Source of the DNA: Antennarius striatus
Lineage: Eukaryota > Chordata > Actinopteri > Lophiiformes > Antennariidae
Assembly: GCF_040054535.1 (NCBI RefSeq)
Contig: NC_090797.1
Span: 6,875,001 to 6,939,000 of the forward strand
Direction: 5' to 3'
DNA: 64,000 bases
Below, one piece after another: positions 1 through 20,512 of the stretch; within the stretch, counting starts at the first letter, position 1; every line of letters begins with the position of its first letter. The translations under genes were made by a program, and so were the position numbers. The notes beneath the pieces are model-generated. The model did no database searches and was not told the origin of the DNA. It worked only from the letters and a program-made list of their open reading frames with translations.

Positions 1-48
1 AACTTTTTCAAACTTTAAGGGATTATTCTCCAATGCAATGAAACTGAC

Positions 49-1331
49 TCAGAATTTGGTAATGCCGTGTGAAGTGAGGCTGGAGGCCAGGTCATAGTCT
101 TCATGCACATGGTAGTGTGCGCACCAGCTGTGCCAGTCCATCGCTGAGTAGCTCTGTTCAGCCGGGCTCAGCTGCCGGGCATGGACCTCCTCTTGGCATG
201 GCAAGTGTACAGGCACCTTAACAGTGCTGAGTCGATGCAAAATGTCTGGGTTGAACTGGTAAGTAAGTTTACGCCTCACTTTCATGATCTCACCGGTGCG
301 GCTGTAGTTCCTCAGCGCCCTTGCCATCTTCTGGTAGGTCATTGTCTTGCGGTTGCCTTTGCGCTGCCCCCAGCACTCAGCCAGCTTCTCCTTGTTCTTG
401 GAGATGAAGTGGAAGGTGCCCGTGCCGCTGTCTGTCCACTGAATTGAGTCCCCCATGTTAGGGTCATTCAAAGCCTCATGTAGGTATTCATAAAGTCTGA
501 GTTTCTTGCGACCTGGGGGGATTAAATTGGTCCAGTTATAGTGATGGAAGAAGAGACATTATTTCCCAAAGGATTGCTTAGAAACATCTTAAACCTGTAT
601 ACCTTTACTGTTTCTCTGTGGCGGTAAGATGGAGTAGAAATGAGGTGATTCATTTTGCACAGATTGGCCAATGGAGACATCAGGCATTACCGGAGGCCAA
701 GACTGCTGCTGGGAGAGAAACAGTTGTAATTAAAGAAACCCTCCTCTTTCTATATTCATTCATTCTACTTCTCACAATTTCTTTTGCACCACTTACAATT
801 ACATCACCCCAGTTATGTGCAGCAGTTGGTATATCGGACGGATGCGTGACAAGGCAGCAGGAGATCTGGCACTGCAGTGATGGTGGCTGGGTACCCAGTG
901 ACTCATAATATGTGCAATCTGAAAGACAACAAGGTGTACATTGTTTATACATGTATATAAAATACAAATAAATACTTTAAAAATGGTTGAATTGACAAAA
1001 ATAGTTTTTTCATGACGTACACCAAGAAAATTTGAACAAAACCGTAATTGAAAAAAAAAAGTTCCATAACTTCAGTGAATATATTACCATACCTGGATCA
1101 TAATATGAATAACTTGAATGCTGTTGAATCACATCGATTGCATCCTGGAAATGTTGGTTGATGTCATTGTCCAAGGACGTCTAGAAAAGATAAATGTGGG
1201 TTAATTTTAAACTATCTTTTTAAACCTACTTATCCCTGTGCATAAATTTAAAACGAGGAATAAGAGATTGATTCTTTGAGACAGGTACAATGAAAATTCA
1301 ATCAAAGCTAAGCATCCTTACAACTCACCAT
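49..1331 (-). CDS. spic: Spi-C ETS-family transcription factor, complete CDS in five exons
   Basis: This encodes a PU.1-subfamily ETS transcription factor that binds purine-rich GGAA sites in the nucleus; in mammals SPIC drives red-pulp macrophage and iron-recycling programmes. Exons on the minus strand are 1331-1329 (only the ATG), 1180-1093, 918-797, 708-603 and 512-49. All introns are GT-AG and the phases close, giving 260 aa (human about 248). The N-terminus reads [18 protein letters not shown], matching the acidic start of SPIC. The ETS domain lies in the last exon, beginning [14 protein letters not shown] and running through IQW, the [19 protein letters not shown] recognition helix and [14 protein letters not shown] is favoured over Spi-1/Spi-B by the SKNKEKLAE and [13 protein letters not shown] wording and by the short tail. 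Its 3' UTR runs off the left edge. The start is fixed by a one-codon first exon followed by a GTGAGT donor. Confidence 0.93.
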
Positions 1332-1423
1332 CTTGTGTGTCTGAGTTGCCTTCAGTAGAGGCTACTTCTGTCCTAATAGCTGAACAGCACGGCACTAGTA
1401 TAGGTGTGAAGTGTTCGGACAGG

Positions 1424-1434
1424 TATATATATAT
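1424..1434 (-). promoter_or_regulatory. TATA-like element upstream of spic
   Basis: An alternating TA run lies about 93 bp upstream of the spic ATG on the minus strand. That spacing would put a transcription start near 1395 and leave a 5' UTR of about 60 nt in the one-codon first exon. The assignment rests only on sequence and spacing; the run could also be a chance AT stretch. Confidence 0.4.
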
Positions 1435-3171
1435 TGCAGACCTCAACTACCTGTTCGCTGTTCAGCAGCATAACCAGGCTGAGAGGACGGTCCATTTAAA
1501 TGTGTCAACGTCATAATTTGCCAAAACACTACACTTCTTCTTTTTTGGAAGTGCAAGTCAGATACACATCTAGCATCACAGTCTCCCTCTTAATGGTGAT
1601 CACAATCTGCAGATAACAAAAACCTCTTTTATTGCACGCTCAACCCAGGAATACCACCAATTCTCAGCTTGACCCAAGAATTTGCATACCAAGCAAGATT
1701 TGCCTTGAACATATAAATAAGTAATCTGTTGCAGTTCAATGATATGATTTTAAATGAGATTTATGATTATCGTCCATAGGATTGTGGGAAATTGTAACAT
1801 GTGGTCCTTTGTTTTCCAACCATGCAGTAAGATAAATGCAGATTTGCATGATAAGTCTTTTTTTACGTGAAGTTGTGGCCTGGCTGTTACAGGAAACATA
1901 AACAATGGAGCCACTAATTTCCAATAAATCGAAGAGCATTAATTTGTCACTAAAGACAAATACAAGTTTTTATTTACAGTATCTGTATTCTGATTTAGAC
2001 ATCTTCAAGACATGAATATCATTCTGAAAATGATTTATTCTACTATTTATTCTATTATAATATGCCAAATGTGATGAAATAGCAAGAAATAGTGAAATGT
2101 TCTCACAAAGTAAGTGAGTTATTTTAGATTTTACACATCTTTCACATTTTTAGCGTTTTGTTTAATTTAAAATCTGTGCATTTTAAGAAACATAGAATTA
2201 TTTGTCACAACTTTTTTTGCATTACCTTTTTAATTATTAGTTGTTAATTAATAGTTCAGTTATTAATTTGTTAATAATAAAATATGTGTGGATTTTTTTT
2301 TTGATTTAGTTTAACATGAAGTTTAATGTGTTGAAAATATTAAAATGCATTTTAGATTTTTGCCCCTCCTTTTATAGAAGCAGCATCATTATATCCTGAA
2401 ACTTTATGAAAACTCATTGCTCTGCACTCTGCAGGTGTACATAAACACCACAAGGTGCATAGATCAAACTGAAATTAAATCTTTAAGTAACATTATCCTA
2501 TACCAATGAACACAGTCTTACTTTTTCTAGTCAAGCATCCATGGCCCCTTAAAAATAAAATAACATCTCTGGATTTGTGAGAGCTAATCAAAATCTGGAG
2601 GATCCCTATTTTTATTTCATCGTCTACACCTGCTTCTTGTTCATTAACAGGATCTTTTCCGGTCTTCTCACCAAGTTTTACGCAAATCTATTTGGTAGCA
2701 TTGTTGGATAATCATGCTGATGCACCAACTAGGTAACAAACAGAGAGTTAAAGAACAAGTACGTCAGAGTATTTATCTCTCAAATAGACCAGAATGTCGT
2801 AAACACAGCAAGTGCTTGTAAAGGTTAATGATTAATATTGTGGTATTCTATATTAATCTTTGCTCTTCACCCCTAACAACCAACCCCCAGTTCAAATAAA
2901 CACAGGCTTTTTGAGAAGTTCATTTATCGCAGTCGTGCAGTTTTAAATACCAACTGACTTGATCCCGAAGTTCCCCTTTCAGGACGTGATGTCAAAGAAA
3001 CAGTTAACATTTAAATGTGATCTGATCTGATTTGTGTAATAAATTTGTTGGACTTATAAATTTATTTTCCAATTACTAAACGATAAATTAATGACCTTGT
3101 CCCTCTAAATGATCATGCTGTGTGAATTTGTGTGTATCTCTGTATGATGTGCTGGGGAAGAGAGAGAGATT

Positions 3172-3215
3172 GTGTGTGTGCGTGCGTGCGTGCGTGTGTG
3201 TGTGTGTTTTGTGTG
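3172..3215. repeat. Imperfect (GT)n / GTGC microsatellite
   Basis: A run of GT dinucleotides is interrupted by GTGC units and a TTTT break. ORFs across it are low-complexity His/Thr or Cys/Val translations and are not genes. Confidence 0.9.
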
Positions 3216-3559
3216 TGTGTTTGTGCAACCATGCAAATGTGTGCATGTGAGATGTTTTTGTGTGTGTTTCCTGCCTTGCAGCAACCTGATAAAACAAAGA
3301 ACCACAAACCCCGTCCTTCCAGCCACTCCATCTTTCCCTCTTTCCATTCAGCGTGAAACTTCTCGCACATCAACTCCATAAATTTCAGACCACAACCTGT
3401 CGGCCTGCAGCTGAGGCACGACAGCTGTTTACTGGTGCTGGCAATGTGTGGGATACAGAGTTGGCCCATCAGCCCTAGGTGTCTGGAAAGGTTAAAGTGT
3501 TACAAGATAGTGTAAAAATAATAGTAGACAGTGTCCAATATGTATGTATGTGTATGTCT

Positions 3560-3808
<249 letters not shown>

Positions 3809-5347
3809 TTCAGGGAGTGGAGTTAGAGAAGTTTAAAAAGACTTTATGTTTGTGAAAGTGATTCAGAGAATTTTCAGGCAGAGCAGACACACAGTAGCTT
3901 TATGTTACCAAACAAAGAAGCACTTTCCTTCCCCTTCTGATTTCAATAGCTGCTTTCATGTCGCATCAATGTGGGAATGGCACACAACCGCAACACAGTC
4001 AACCCCATTGTTCTTCTTTATTTACTGGCACCCGACAAAAATCAAGAAGTGTTAAAGCCATGATTATTCTATCAGTTGAATGATGGTGTGACCGCAGAGT
4101 TATGATTGTTATCTATGAGATACTTACAATAAAAAATAATAATGATGTTCTGGGTGATATGGACAGATTGAGTAATTAAAAATTAATTATTTTTGTATTT
4201 GTAAATTATTTAAGATTTCTAATCCCAGAAAATACTTCACAATGAAAACACTCATGTTTTACTACATTTTGCCTCTTTGGTAATTCTGCATCAAAATTTA
4301 CCTTAGCAAATACAGTATATAGTTTATTTTATTTAAAATTTATTTTCTGGTCTTATTAACACAGTTAATTTTGCAGCTTGACACAAGAATCACTGACTGA
4401 CCAGGAGACAACATCGTTGAGCAGCAAACCACAATGAAGATGGGGGAATTCATGCATTCATTTGAGCGTAATTTTTTTTCTTTACTTTTTGAAGTCTAAA
4501 GTAGAAGTTTGATCAATGAAATTCAAATGTTTTGAGTGTGTTAATTAAGATGACGATGAAGCTACACCCAAAATAAAACATTAATGTGGAAATAAGTCAT
4601 ACTTCACAAGATGGATGGATAAAATCAATGGTGGTGCAAACAATCAGTAATGTGTCAAACTCAACAAAATGTATCTGAAATATAGAATGTATTAATATAT
4701 AATAGATATTACTACATTTTGAGAATTTTGATATGTGATAATTAAAACATTTAATTTCATGTTTTATCATAATTTTTTTGAAGTGTACCTAATTACTGTG
4801 TCTATATGTGTTCTGACCCGCCTCTCCACCATTTGTTTCCACCAATTGTGGAAAGTGAACTGCAGCAGAGCCTATTTGCCTAATCAGGGAATGAGCTTGA
4901 TTGTGTCCTTCATACGTTGTCTAGTGAATATGTCTGTGTAGGTTCTCATCCATCCGGGTCATGGTTGTGTATAGTTGACGCTTCCATAATATAAAAGGCT
5001 GATACCTCTGCCAGGAGCTATTGAGAGAATCACAATCACACAAAGAAACACCAAACATATGTTAAGGTTCAGTATTCTTTAAAATGACACCTTACATGAT
5101 TTAAGATCACAGGTTTGCATTTTTTTTTGGCTATGCTTCCTCAGAGATCCATGAAAAATAAAGGCCATGAGCTCCGCTGTGAGCACAAAATCAATTTGAA
5201 TACATCAAATTACTTAGAATATGTCACAAAGAGAGCTGGGGAAGCAAATCCAATATTCACAGAGTGAAGTGGAATACTTCATTTGGAATAGCTTTAAAAA
5301 TAAGAGTCTTTGGTTGGACGTGGATTCACTGTTAGAGGAGAGATCTC

Positions 5348-6202
5348 CTATTTTCTACAGTACACCACTGCACCGTACGCTACCACTCCGACAATCGCTA
5401 CCAAAGCGGCGCCTCCACACAGCAGCTCGGTGGAGCCCAGAGGTTCAGCCTTTGGTAAACTGGTGTGCTCTGACTTTTCTCGTGCCATCTGAGTGGATTC
5501 AGCTGAATGCTCCTCCACATCTGAGAGGGGAATCTGTGATGGTTGTAATTGCTCTGGACTTTCTATTACAAGCTCTGCTGTTGGTCCAAGGATAGAAGGA
5601 GGATGCAGCCCCAGAGCAGAATAAAGCTCAGCTTCACAGGCTGTGGTTGAAGGGGTGGATGTAGAGAAGGGAGGATCAAGCCTGACAATAGGCAAAGCTG
5701 GCAAAGCCATTGGGGGAACCACCTGCATGAATTCTCTCTCCTTGGGATGCTCCTCTGCTGATACCAGGAGCTCCTGGGTTTGTGGAGCACAGAGGTCGTC
5801 TTCCTTGTTCTTCTCCCTGAGTCCCCCCACCTCCCTGTCCTCACCTAAAAAACTTAACACACTCGTCTGAAGCTCCTCATCCTCTTCCTCTTCCGCCTCC
5901 TCGAGCATTTCAGCCTCCTCTTTCTCCAAGTGGACCATATCCGAATTGGACGAGTGGTTCTCCTCTCCAGTCAGAGCCACTCCATCACCGCTGTCCACAC
6001 TCTTAGCATCCTCGGGGTCCATGTCACCCATAGTGGACCAGGACTCTGCTAACAGGCTTTCACTCTGCCAGGGTCCAGGGATCTCTGGCTGGGTCAGGGA
6101 CAGAGCAGCAAGGTCAGAGCTGAGGGAGCTAGTTCCCCCCCCTTCTTCATCTCCCCCGCTGGACTCGACTGGGATCTTACCCTCCACAATGAAAGATGGC
6201 TG
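5348..6202 (-). CDS. bcl2l13: Bcl-2-like protein 13 (Bcl-rambo), last coding exon; 5' exons not located
   Basis: This is an outer-mitochondrial-membrane, tail-anchored Bcl-2 relative that in mammals acts as a mitophagy receptor and influences apoptosis. The exon starts after a CTGTCTCCACAG acceptor at 6202 and reads 284 codons to a stop at 5348. Diagnostic parts shared with vertebrate BCL2L13 are WQSES, then MDPEDAKS, then NSDMVHLEKEE, and a C-terminal membrane anchor (GGAALVAIVGVVAYGAVVY) followed by CRK. Between them lies an acidic Glu-rich segment and low-complexity Ser/Pro sequence. No in-frame ATG near the exon start is needed, because the reading frame continues from an upstream exon. 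The Bcl-2-homology half should lie between 6203 and the atp6v1e1 promoter, where I could not identify it. The human LC3-interacting WQQI is replaced by WSTM. Identity is firm; completeness is not. Confidence 0.88.
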   Translation of the reverse strand, partial: QPSFIVEGKIPVESSGGDEEGGGTSSLSSDLAALSLTQPEIPGPWQSESLLAESWSTMGDMDPEDAKSVDSGDGVALTGEENHSSNSDMVHLEKEEAEMLEEAEEEEDEELQTSVLSFLGEDREVGGLREKNKEDDLCAPQTQELLVSAEEHPKEREFMQVVPPMALPALPIVRLDPPFSTSTPSTTACEAELYSALGLHPPSILGPTAELVIESPEQLQPSQIPLSDVEEHSAESTQMAREKSEHTSLPKAEPLGSTELLCGGAALVAIVGVVAYGAVVYCRK

Positions 6203-9783
<3,581 letters not shown>

Positions 9784-10026
9784 GCCGATGACACAGAAAG
9801 GAAAATACAAGTCAGACAGGCAGCTATTTCTAAAGATGAACGTTCCAAACTGTGTCTCCCTCTACAGGCTAATTAACTGTAAACTAAACCAGGAGTTAAT
9901 CATGCTCTCTATGCTCCAACATGTACAGTATATTTACACATCTTACAACATTTCTTTTTATTTAGTTGTAGTTTTTTGATGAAGTATCTGCTGTCTTGTT
10001 TGGATCCGCTATGTTGTATGACAAAT

Positions 10027-10378
<352 letters not shown>

Positions 10379-10414
10379 AACTTCCTGTTTTGGATCAGGT
10401 CACCTTTTCCTCAC

Positions 10415-10465
10415 CGCTGATTGGTAGCCCAACCGGAAGTAAACATCATGTGACGCGTAAATCAG
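10415..10465 (+). promoter_or_regulatory. Probable atp6v1e1 promoter elements (CCAAT, ETS, M-box/CLEAR-like)
   Basis: Within 55 bp lie an inverted CCAAT box (GATTGG near 10419), an ETS site (CCGGAAGT near 10434) and TCATGTGA at 10446-10453, which is the M-box form of the MiT/TFE site. An E-box CAGCTG follows near 10464. There is no TATA box. V-ATPase subunit genes are known members of the TFEB-controlled lysosomal CLEAR network, so the M-box is a plausible functional element. The ATG lies about 230 bp downstream, after a possible 5' UTR intron ending in CGCAG near 10656. The same segment may serve the divergent bcl2l13. Confidence 0.55.
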
Positions 10466-10684
10466 CTGATCTTAGAAGACATCTTTGACTCACGACTGCT
10501 GCTGCGATTAATTCATACCTCTTCGTCTGAATTTTTCAAGTAATGAATTATCCGTTTAGACCTAGGATTGCAGATTTTAAATATTCTAGTTATTAATGAC
10601 GACATCTGTTATCGTCAAGGTTTTTAATTGTGTATTTCTGTTCTTTTTCCGCGCAGGACCCACGAACCGTTGACAGCTGCGACC

Positions 10685-14608
<3,924 letters not shown>

Positions 14609-15211
14609 AACTCACCTGGATCATGGAAGAAGAAACAATTCCTCTTTTTTTAATTTTGTCATAAAACATCATTCCTCATCTGTGAAAAAAATTCCTGATG
14701 CAAAAGAAATGCATTGATGTTGTGTGGTGTATTGTATTGTATTCTTGTATTTTTCTCTGATGAAGGCTGTAGCTCAGCAGTACAGATGTGTGTCGTTGTG
14801 TTGCACAGCTGTAATGATGCATTTACACTGCTGCTTCTCTACTAAGGGTCTCGGTTTACATTGATTAGTCAGGGACAACCGAGTCAGGCGATCGTCCGGA
14901 TGAATGGTTTGTCCTCTAATTGGATCAGTTTTCATGACAAACACAGCCATTGTATTACAGTTTCCCCTATAATCAGCCTTGTTGCATTGTGTTGCTAATG
15001 GAAGTCTGCTATAACCAATAACGGGGGGAAGAAACCATTCTAGGAAATCAAATGAAGACCATAGATGACCTTTCACAATTTATTTATTGATGTTACATCG
15101 ACCCTACAATATTCTGTCCTGAATTATACTAGTGAGGGTTGTCATTTCACAGTATGTATATGAGGTTTTCAGATTTAATTATACATTTTTGTTTTGTTTT
15201 TTCTGTCATCA

Positions 15212-15217
15212 AATAAA
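15212..15217 (+). promoter_or_regulatory. Polyadenylation signal of atp6v1e1
   Basis: An AATAAA hexamer lies about 600 nt after the atp6v1e1 stop in AT-rich sequence, with a T/GT-rich stretch following. It is the first good candidate downstream of the gene. Confidence 0.6.
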
Positions 15218-16475
15218 AATGTTATGTGAAAATGTAAATCCTAGTAAAATTTAAATCGGTATCACTTCATTTTTTCTGTGGTTTTCCTAATGTCCTCATC
15301 ACTGGGGAATGCCCAATATTTCAATTTCTTCTGCAATACTGGCCATTCATGCCTTATTCATTAGCTTATCACATGGTATTTGTCACACAAAAATGTCCCA
15401 ATTACCCAGTTGCTCTGGTGAGTTTGCTGACATGCCTGATGGCAGAGCTTCCTTTGGAAAACAAGCGAGTCTTTTGGGAGACTGCTGAGCAGAGGTAGAG
15501 GATAGCTGTAGAAAAATGCCTTTCTTTGTGCTTTCTGGACCGCTTCATAGAAATAGTCTCTTAGTCTGTGTTGGCTAGTTGTACCTGGATGATACACATG
15601 GAATGGAGCAAGGTTACACTCTGAGATCAGACCTCTGTGATAATTCTAAAGGTGTTTCCTTTCTCGGAATCAGCTAAACTGGACATTCCTGTGTGCAGAC
15701 CACAAAAGTAAGTCCAACTTAAATGGGAAACGGGTGAACCATGTGCAGTGACTGATAGTTAACACTTGTTATCCTTTATATTGTAAATTATTTGGTGCAC
15801 TCTTAAGTACATGTTTGGCGCCACCCTTACCAGATAAGACGTTTATAATGTATGTTTTGAGTTTGTTTCTTATTAGTCCACGAGAGCTATACTTGAAAAA
15901 TTATACTTAAATGTACTTTACTTAGAGACAAAAAAGTCTAAGAATATACAGAATAAAAATCTTCTTGGCTTACTTCAGGATGCTAGCATCAGATGTACAC
16001 AGGAAATAGTGAACTGGTTCTGTGTCCATTCTTATATTGGTGCAAAAGGTGAGTACCAAGCAACATTTTGCCATACAGAACAACATGTTCTGTATGCCAC
16101 TGGGATACACAGTTAGTAGTAGGGAGTCTGAAACATGTTGACTATAGATAATCTAACCCCGAGCAAGTTAGACCTGCATCACAACATGACAGATCTGCAG
16201 AAAGCAATGACAATGAATGTTGAAGACAACAAGAGAGGTTCTCCATGCTGTGTCCAGGTCAGCTGATAGGATAGGTGCTTTTCACTCTGAAAGCACACCA
16301 TTCATTGTATTCATTCAGTTAAGACTGAAGCATTAACTGGTAACAAGGCTGATGACCTTTCAACCAGTTGTCTGATTTATTTACCAGTGAAGCCACAACA
16401 ATATTACTAATCTACTGCAAAGTACAGTACTATGAATTAATGGCATAACTTTCACACTGTTTCCCTTTTTTACAG
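15218..16475. other. Intergenic region between atp6v1e1 and ada2
   Basis: This is unique AT-rich sequence with only short chance ORFs. An acceptor-like TTTTTTACAG ends at 16475, so the coding start exon of ada2 may be the second exon, with a non-coding first exon somewhere in this interval that I cannot place. Confidence 0.5.
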
Positions 16476-16541
16476 AAGCAATCCTGTTCGCGTGGAAAGA
16501 GTGATCTGTTCTAGCACCCTCCAGTGGCACTGAACAACACA

Positions 16542-19500
16542 ATGATCTCTATCTGGCAGACTGTGGTCATGTATGTGCCCTTACTGTGGTTTCTAAGGGT
16601 GACTGATGGAATGCCTGACCCAAGTCAGAGGGACGTCCTAATGCTTCAAGAGGCATTAAGACAGACTGGAGGCCGAGTGGCACTGACAGCAGCTGAACAG
16701 AAGCTCGATGCTTACCTCCGTCAGTTAAAGGAGAAAGAGATGCACAACACACAGTTCCCCCCTGCTATGCACTTCTTCAAGGCAAAGTCTCTCATCCAGA
16801 GGAGTTCAATTTTCCAAGTGCTCAAACAGATGCCTAAAGGTAATTTCACAAGCATAAAAAAGCAGTCATTGGGCACAGGTCCGTGATTTTTTTCTTTATT
16901 GCATTCCTTTAATGTTGAAGGTGACTATCATTTTTAAAATTCTGTTATAATTTTAAAAATGATTAATTTAACTGTTTTCCAACAGAAGCACAATTAGGTT
17001 ATAGAAAATGATCAAATGTTATGTCATAAAATTACTATAACAGAGATGCGAAACAACTGCAAAGCTGCATTAGGATGAACAAACCTTATCCATCTGACAT
17101 TGAGTAGGAGGAAGGGCATTCCCTGGACAAACCAGCACTTCATCACAAGGACACATAGAAACACAAGCCACACAAGCTCTTTTGACTGGGAGTTAGTCTG
17201 AGTGTCCGGAGGGAAAGCATGTAGACTCAACATTCTAAAAGGCTGCAAAAAGAGACTGCAACATCCCACAAAGGGTAGGTAAGGGTACCCTGAAAGTAGT
17301 ACCTGACAAGTGCATAGGTTTGACCTTTCAGGGTAGGTCAAAGCTATGCACTACCTTTGACCATAGAGCAAAGCTAGTGCATAGGTAGATGTAAAAATTT
17401 CCATAAAGAGAAACATAGCTGCAAACTTTCAAAATAGCTGAAAGGATATTCATTAGAAGAGCACATAAATAAACTGGGGGGAAAAAGATGACAGAAGATG
17501 ATAAAAACGACAAAAGGAAAGAAAGCTATCAAGACAACCACAGTAAACCGACAAACTGATAAGGGATGGAATAAAATATTTGGCATCAAAATGTTCCTAA
17601 GGTTTTTTGGATCAGTCTGAGGTTAAATCCTGCTGTTTTGTTGGGCAGGTGGAGCACTCCACATTCACAGTTTCACTCTGGTCAGTGCTGAATGGCTGGT
17701 GAAAAACGTCACCTACAGGCCAAACTGCTACATCTGCTTCACATGGGACAAATCCATTCGCTTCCTGTTCTCCACCAGCCAGCCCTTCCCACGATTGGAG
17801 TGTTTCTACTGGCAGCTTCTTGAGAACTTAAGAGCCAAAATGGGAAACCCTGCAGAATTTGATGAAAGGTTAAGTGAGACATCGCCTTCCATTAAATACA
17901 TCAAGCTGTGATATACTGTAATAGGAGATCTGAAAACAGAATATCTGTTCTGGGGTGTTTTTCAGTTTGATACAGCACCTCACACTTTTCACTGAGGATC
18001 CAGAGGGTGACTATCCAAGCCAAGATATTGTGTGGGAAAAATTTCAGAATACTTTCATTGTAGCTGGTGGTCTGATCTCCCATGCCCCGGTACTGAAAGA
18101 CTACTTCTACCAGGGTCTAATGGAGCTTCACCTTGACAACATCATGTACCTGGAACTAAGGAGTGGCCTGTCTCAGGTTCGCTTCTTTCTTGTTCACATT
18201 GGATCTGCAGCGTCAGCTTCAGCTTCACTTTGACAAACATTTCATTCGTGGTAGTTCTGACTGTCAGTCCAGCTGCAATGCTATATTTCCACATTCAGTC
18301 TAACCTTTTTTTGTGTTTCAGACATATGAGCTTGATGGAACCGTCAACGATAAATCCTGGTTTATAAAAATGTTTCAAGAGGTTACTGACAAATTTAAAG
18401 AAGATCATCCAGATTTTCTAGGGGCTCGCATCATATTTTCTGTAAACAGGTATTTATTAATAATTTGTTGTAACTATACTAAAGGTGCTTGCTTACACAC
18501 ATATACATTTTTTGCCTCTGAATGGAAAAGAAAATCCATGCAATTTAACCAAATGGGGATCATCTGCCTTGAAATTGCATTTCAAAAGTAATGGTTACTT
18601 TGTCCCAGCTTGGAATCTCTCTAATTAAATTAATAACTATGATTATATTGTCTCTTAATTATATTAGATTCCTGTTTTCTGGATATGGAAATACTAAGAA
18701 CTATTTCATCAATTTCGTACAAGACCTTTTAATTCAATAAAGTTTAATCAGTAATTAAACCCAGCTCTACTCATTTAGAGTAGTGGAAAATAATCAATTG
18801 TACTGTAAGTGTGCAAGCTTTGCATTGAAGCACTTTTCAAAATGCACTTAGATAGATTACATCACTGCAAGATAGATTTCTTAATATTCTTTATTTTTCT
18901 TGTTTGTGAATCATCCTAATGGAGCACTTATTCATATCTATTATTAAATGCTGCTTACTTCAGGGCTCAGAGTTTAAATGAGGTCAAAGCGGCTGTGAAA
19001 GAAGCCATTCAGCTGCAAAAGGACTACCCAGATGTTATTGCGGGATTTGATCTGGTAAAAAGGAATCTCTCTTGTTAAATCTCTTGCGAGGGGAAGTGTT
19101 TTCTGCCATTACTGTAGTTGGATTTAATGGATTTAACCTTTGAGATAACTTCATGTCTGTAGGTTGGCAGAGAAGACAGTGGGAAGTCACTTTGGTACTT
19201 TATGGAAGCGCTTTCTCTGCCTGCTGAGCTGGGTGTCACATTACCATACTTCTTCCATGCAGGAGAAACAGGTGAGTTGTTCAAAAAATTCACTGCACCA
19301 TTAACACCATAAATAATTACAAAGCAGTGTATTAAAATAATGTTTTGAATATACTGTATTATGCTTCCACTGTGTATGTAGATGAAGAAGGCACCAAAAC
19401 AGATCAGAACGTTCTTGATGCCCTCCTGTTCAACACCACACGGATTGGGCATGGCTATGCTTTGGTGCACCATCCGGTTGCCAAAGAGCTTTCTCGGACA

Positions 19501-20512
19501 AGAAACGTGGCTGTGGAGCTGTGCCCCATCTCAAACCAGGTCAGATAACTTGTAGTCACTTGCACAATAGGAAATTGTGTTTCTAAACCTAAATGACCAA
19601 CATTTAGATCTGGGGACTGATTCTTCATCCATTTTATCACATGTGCTGTGAGGTGTTTATGGTCATCAGGTTGAAATGGGACTTCAAGCCTGATTGTATT
19701 CAGAATTTTGTAATTATTAAATAATTAGAAATACTGTAACTTGTGTTTTAAAATATTTTAAAGGCTGTTCTAAATGACATTATTGTGTATCTATTATTGT
19801 AAAGTCTAAAAAACTAAAACTAAAATTTAGATGGCTAAAAACCAAATGCACTCTTAGCAAAGTACTGCAAACACAACTGATCTAGAAGTCTGCACCATTT
19901 GCATTCAATGTCCATGTACAGTACTTGCCATATATGTGTAAAAGACCTGGTTGACATTTGATCCCCAGGTCCTGAAACTGGTATCAGACCTGAGGAATCA
20001 CCCTGCAGCTGTGCTGATGTCTGAGGGCCACCCGATGGTCATCAGCTCCGATGACCCATCAGTCTTCAGCACCACAGGCCTCTCCTATGATTTCTATGAA
20101 GCCTTTGTTGGTATTGGGGGATTAAAAGCAAACCTTGGTACTCTGAAAGAGCTCGCTGTCAACTCTATCAGGTGAAAATCAGTTAATTTAAAATTGAAAT
20201 TAATTGAACGAAATGATCATTTTTATGATTATCCTTGTTAACGAAACAGACTTTACAAGCATGTTTTCAAATTGTCTAGTTTTTAGGCAGTCAGGGTTTC
20301 AAAGGTTATAGGTGGAAAACTTGAGTGCATGTGAAAAGCGTAATTTTTCATATGCAATTTTGATATTTGTGCCAGGAAATTCTAAGAGCTTTAAAATTCA
20401 TACCTTAAGTTCTTGTCCCTGCAGGTACAGCTCCTTGCCTGCTCATCTGAAGAACAAGGCTTATGCTATGTGGCAGAAGAAATGGGACGCCTTCATTTCT
20501 GACCTTTCATGA
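16542..20512 (+). CDS. ada2: Adenosine deaminase 2 (CECR1/ADGF family), complete CDS in nine exons
   Basis: This is a secreted zinc-dependent adenosine deaminase/growth factor converting extracellular adenosine to inosine. Exons: 16542-16839, 17649-17868, 17966-18176, 18322-18449, 18964-19054, 19163-19271, 19382-19539, 19969-20171 and 20425-20512, giving 501 aa (human 511). A hydrophobic signal peptide ([14 protein letters not shown]) is followed by the ADA2 dimerisation region. The catalytic domain has the first metal motif at residues 104-106 (ALHIHS), then FFHAGET, TRIGHG and VISSDDP, so the zinc ligands and the catalytic Glu and His are present. The family's usual HxHD is HIHS here, and the human GEHHDEEW segment reads DGTVNDKSW. 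Fish carry two ADA2 paralogues and I cannot say which this is. An ATG is used rather than the in-frame GTG at 16524. Tail to tail with rad51ap1. Confidence 0.95.

Noticed and set aside
3088-3469. His/Thr-rich and Cys/Val-rich ORFs on both strands
   Set aside because: They translate the GT/GTGC microsatellite; no splice or start context and no domain.
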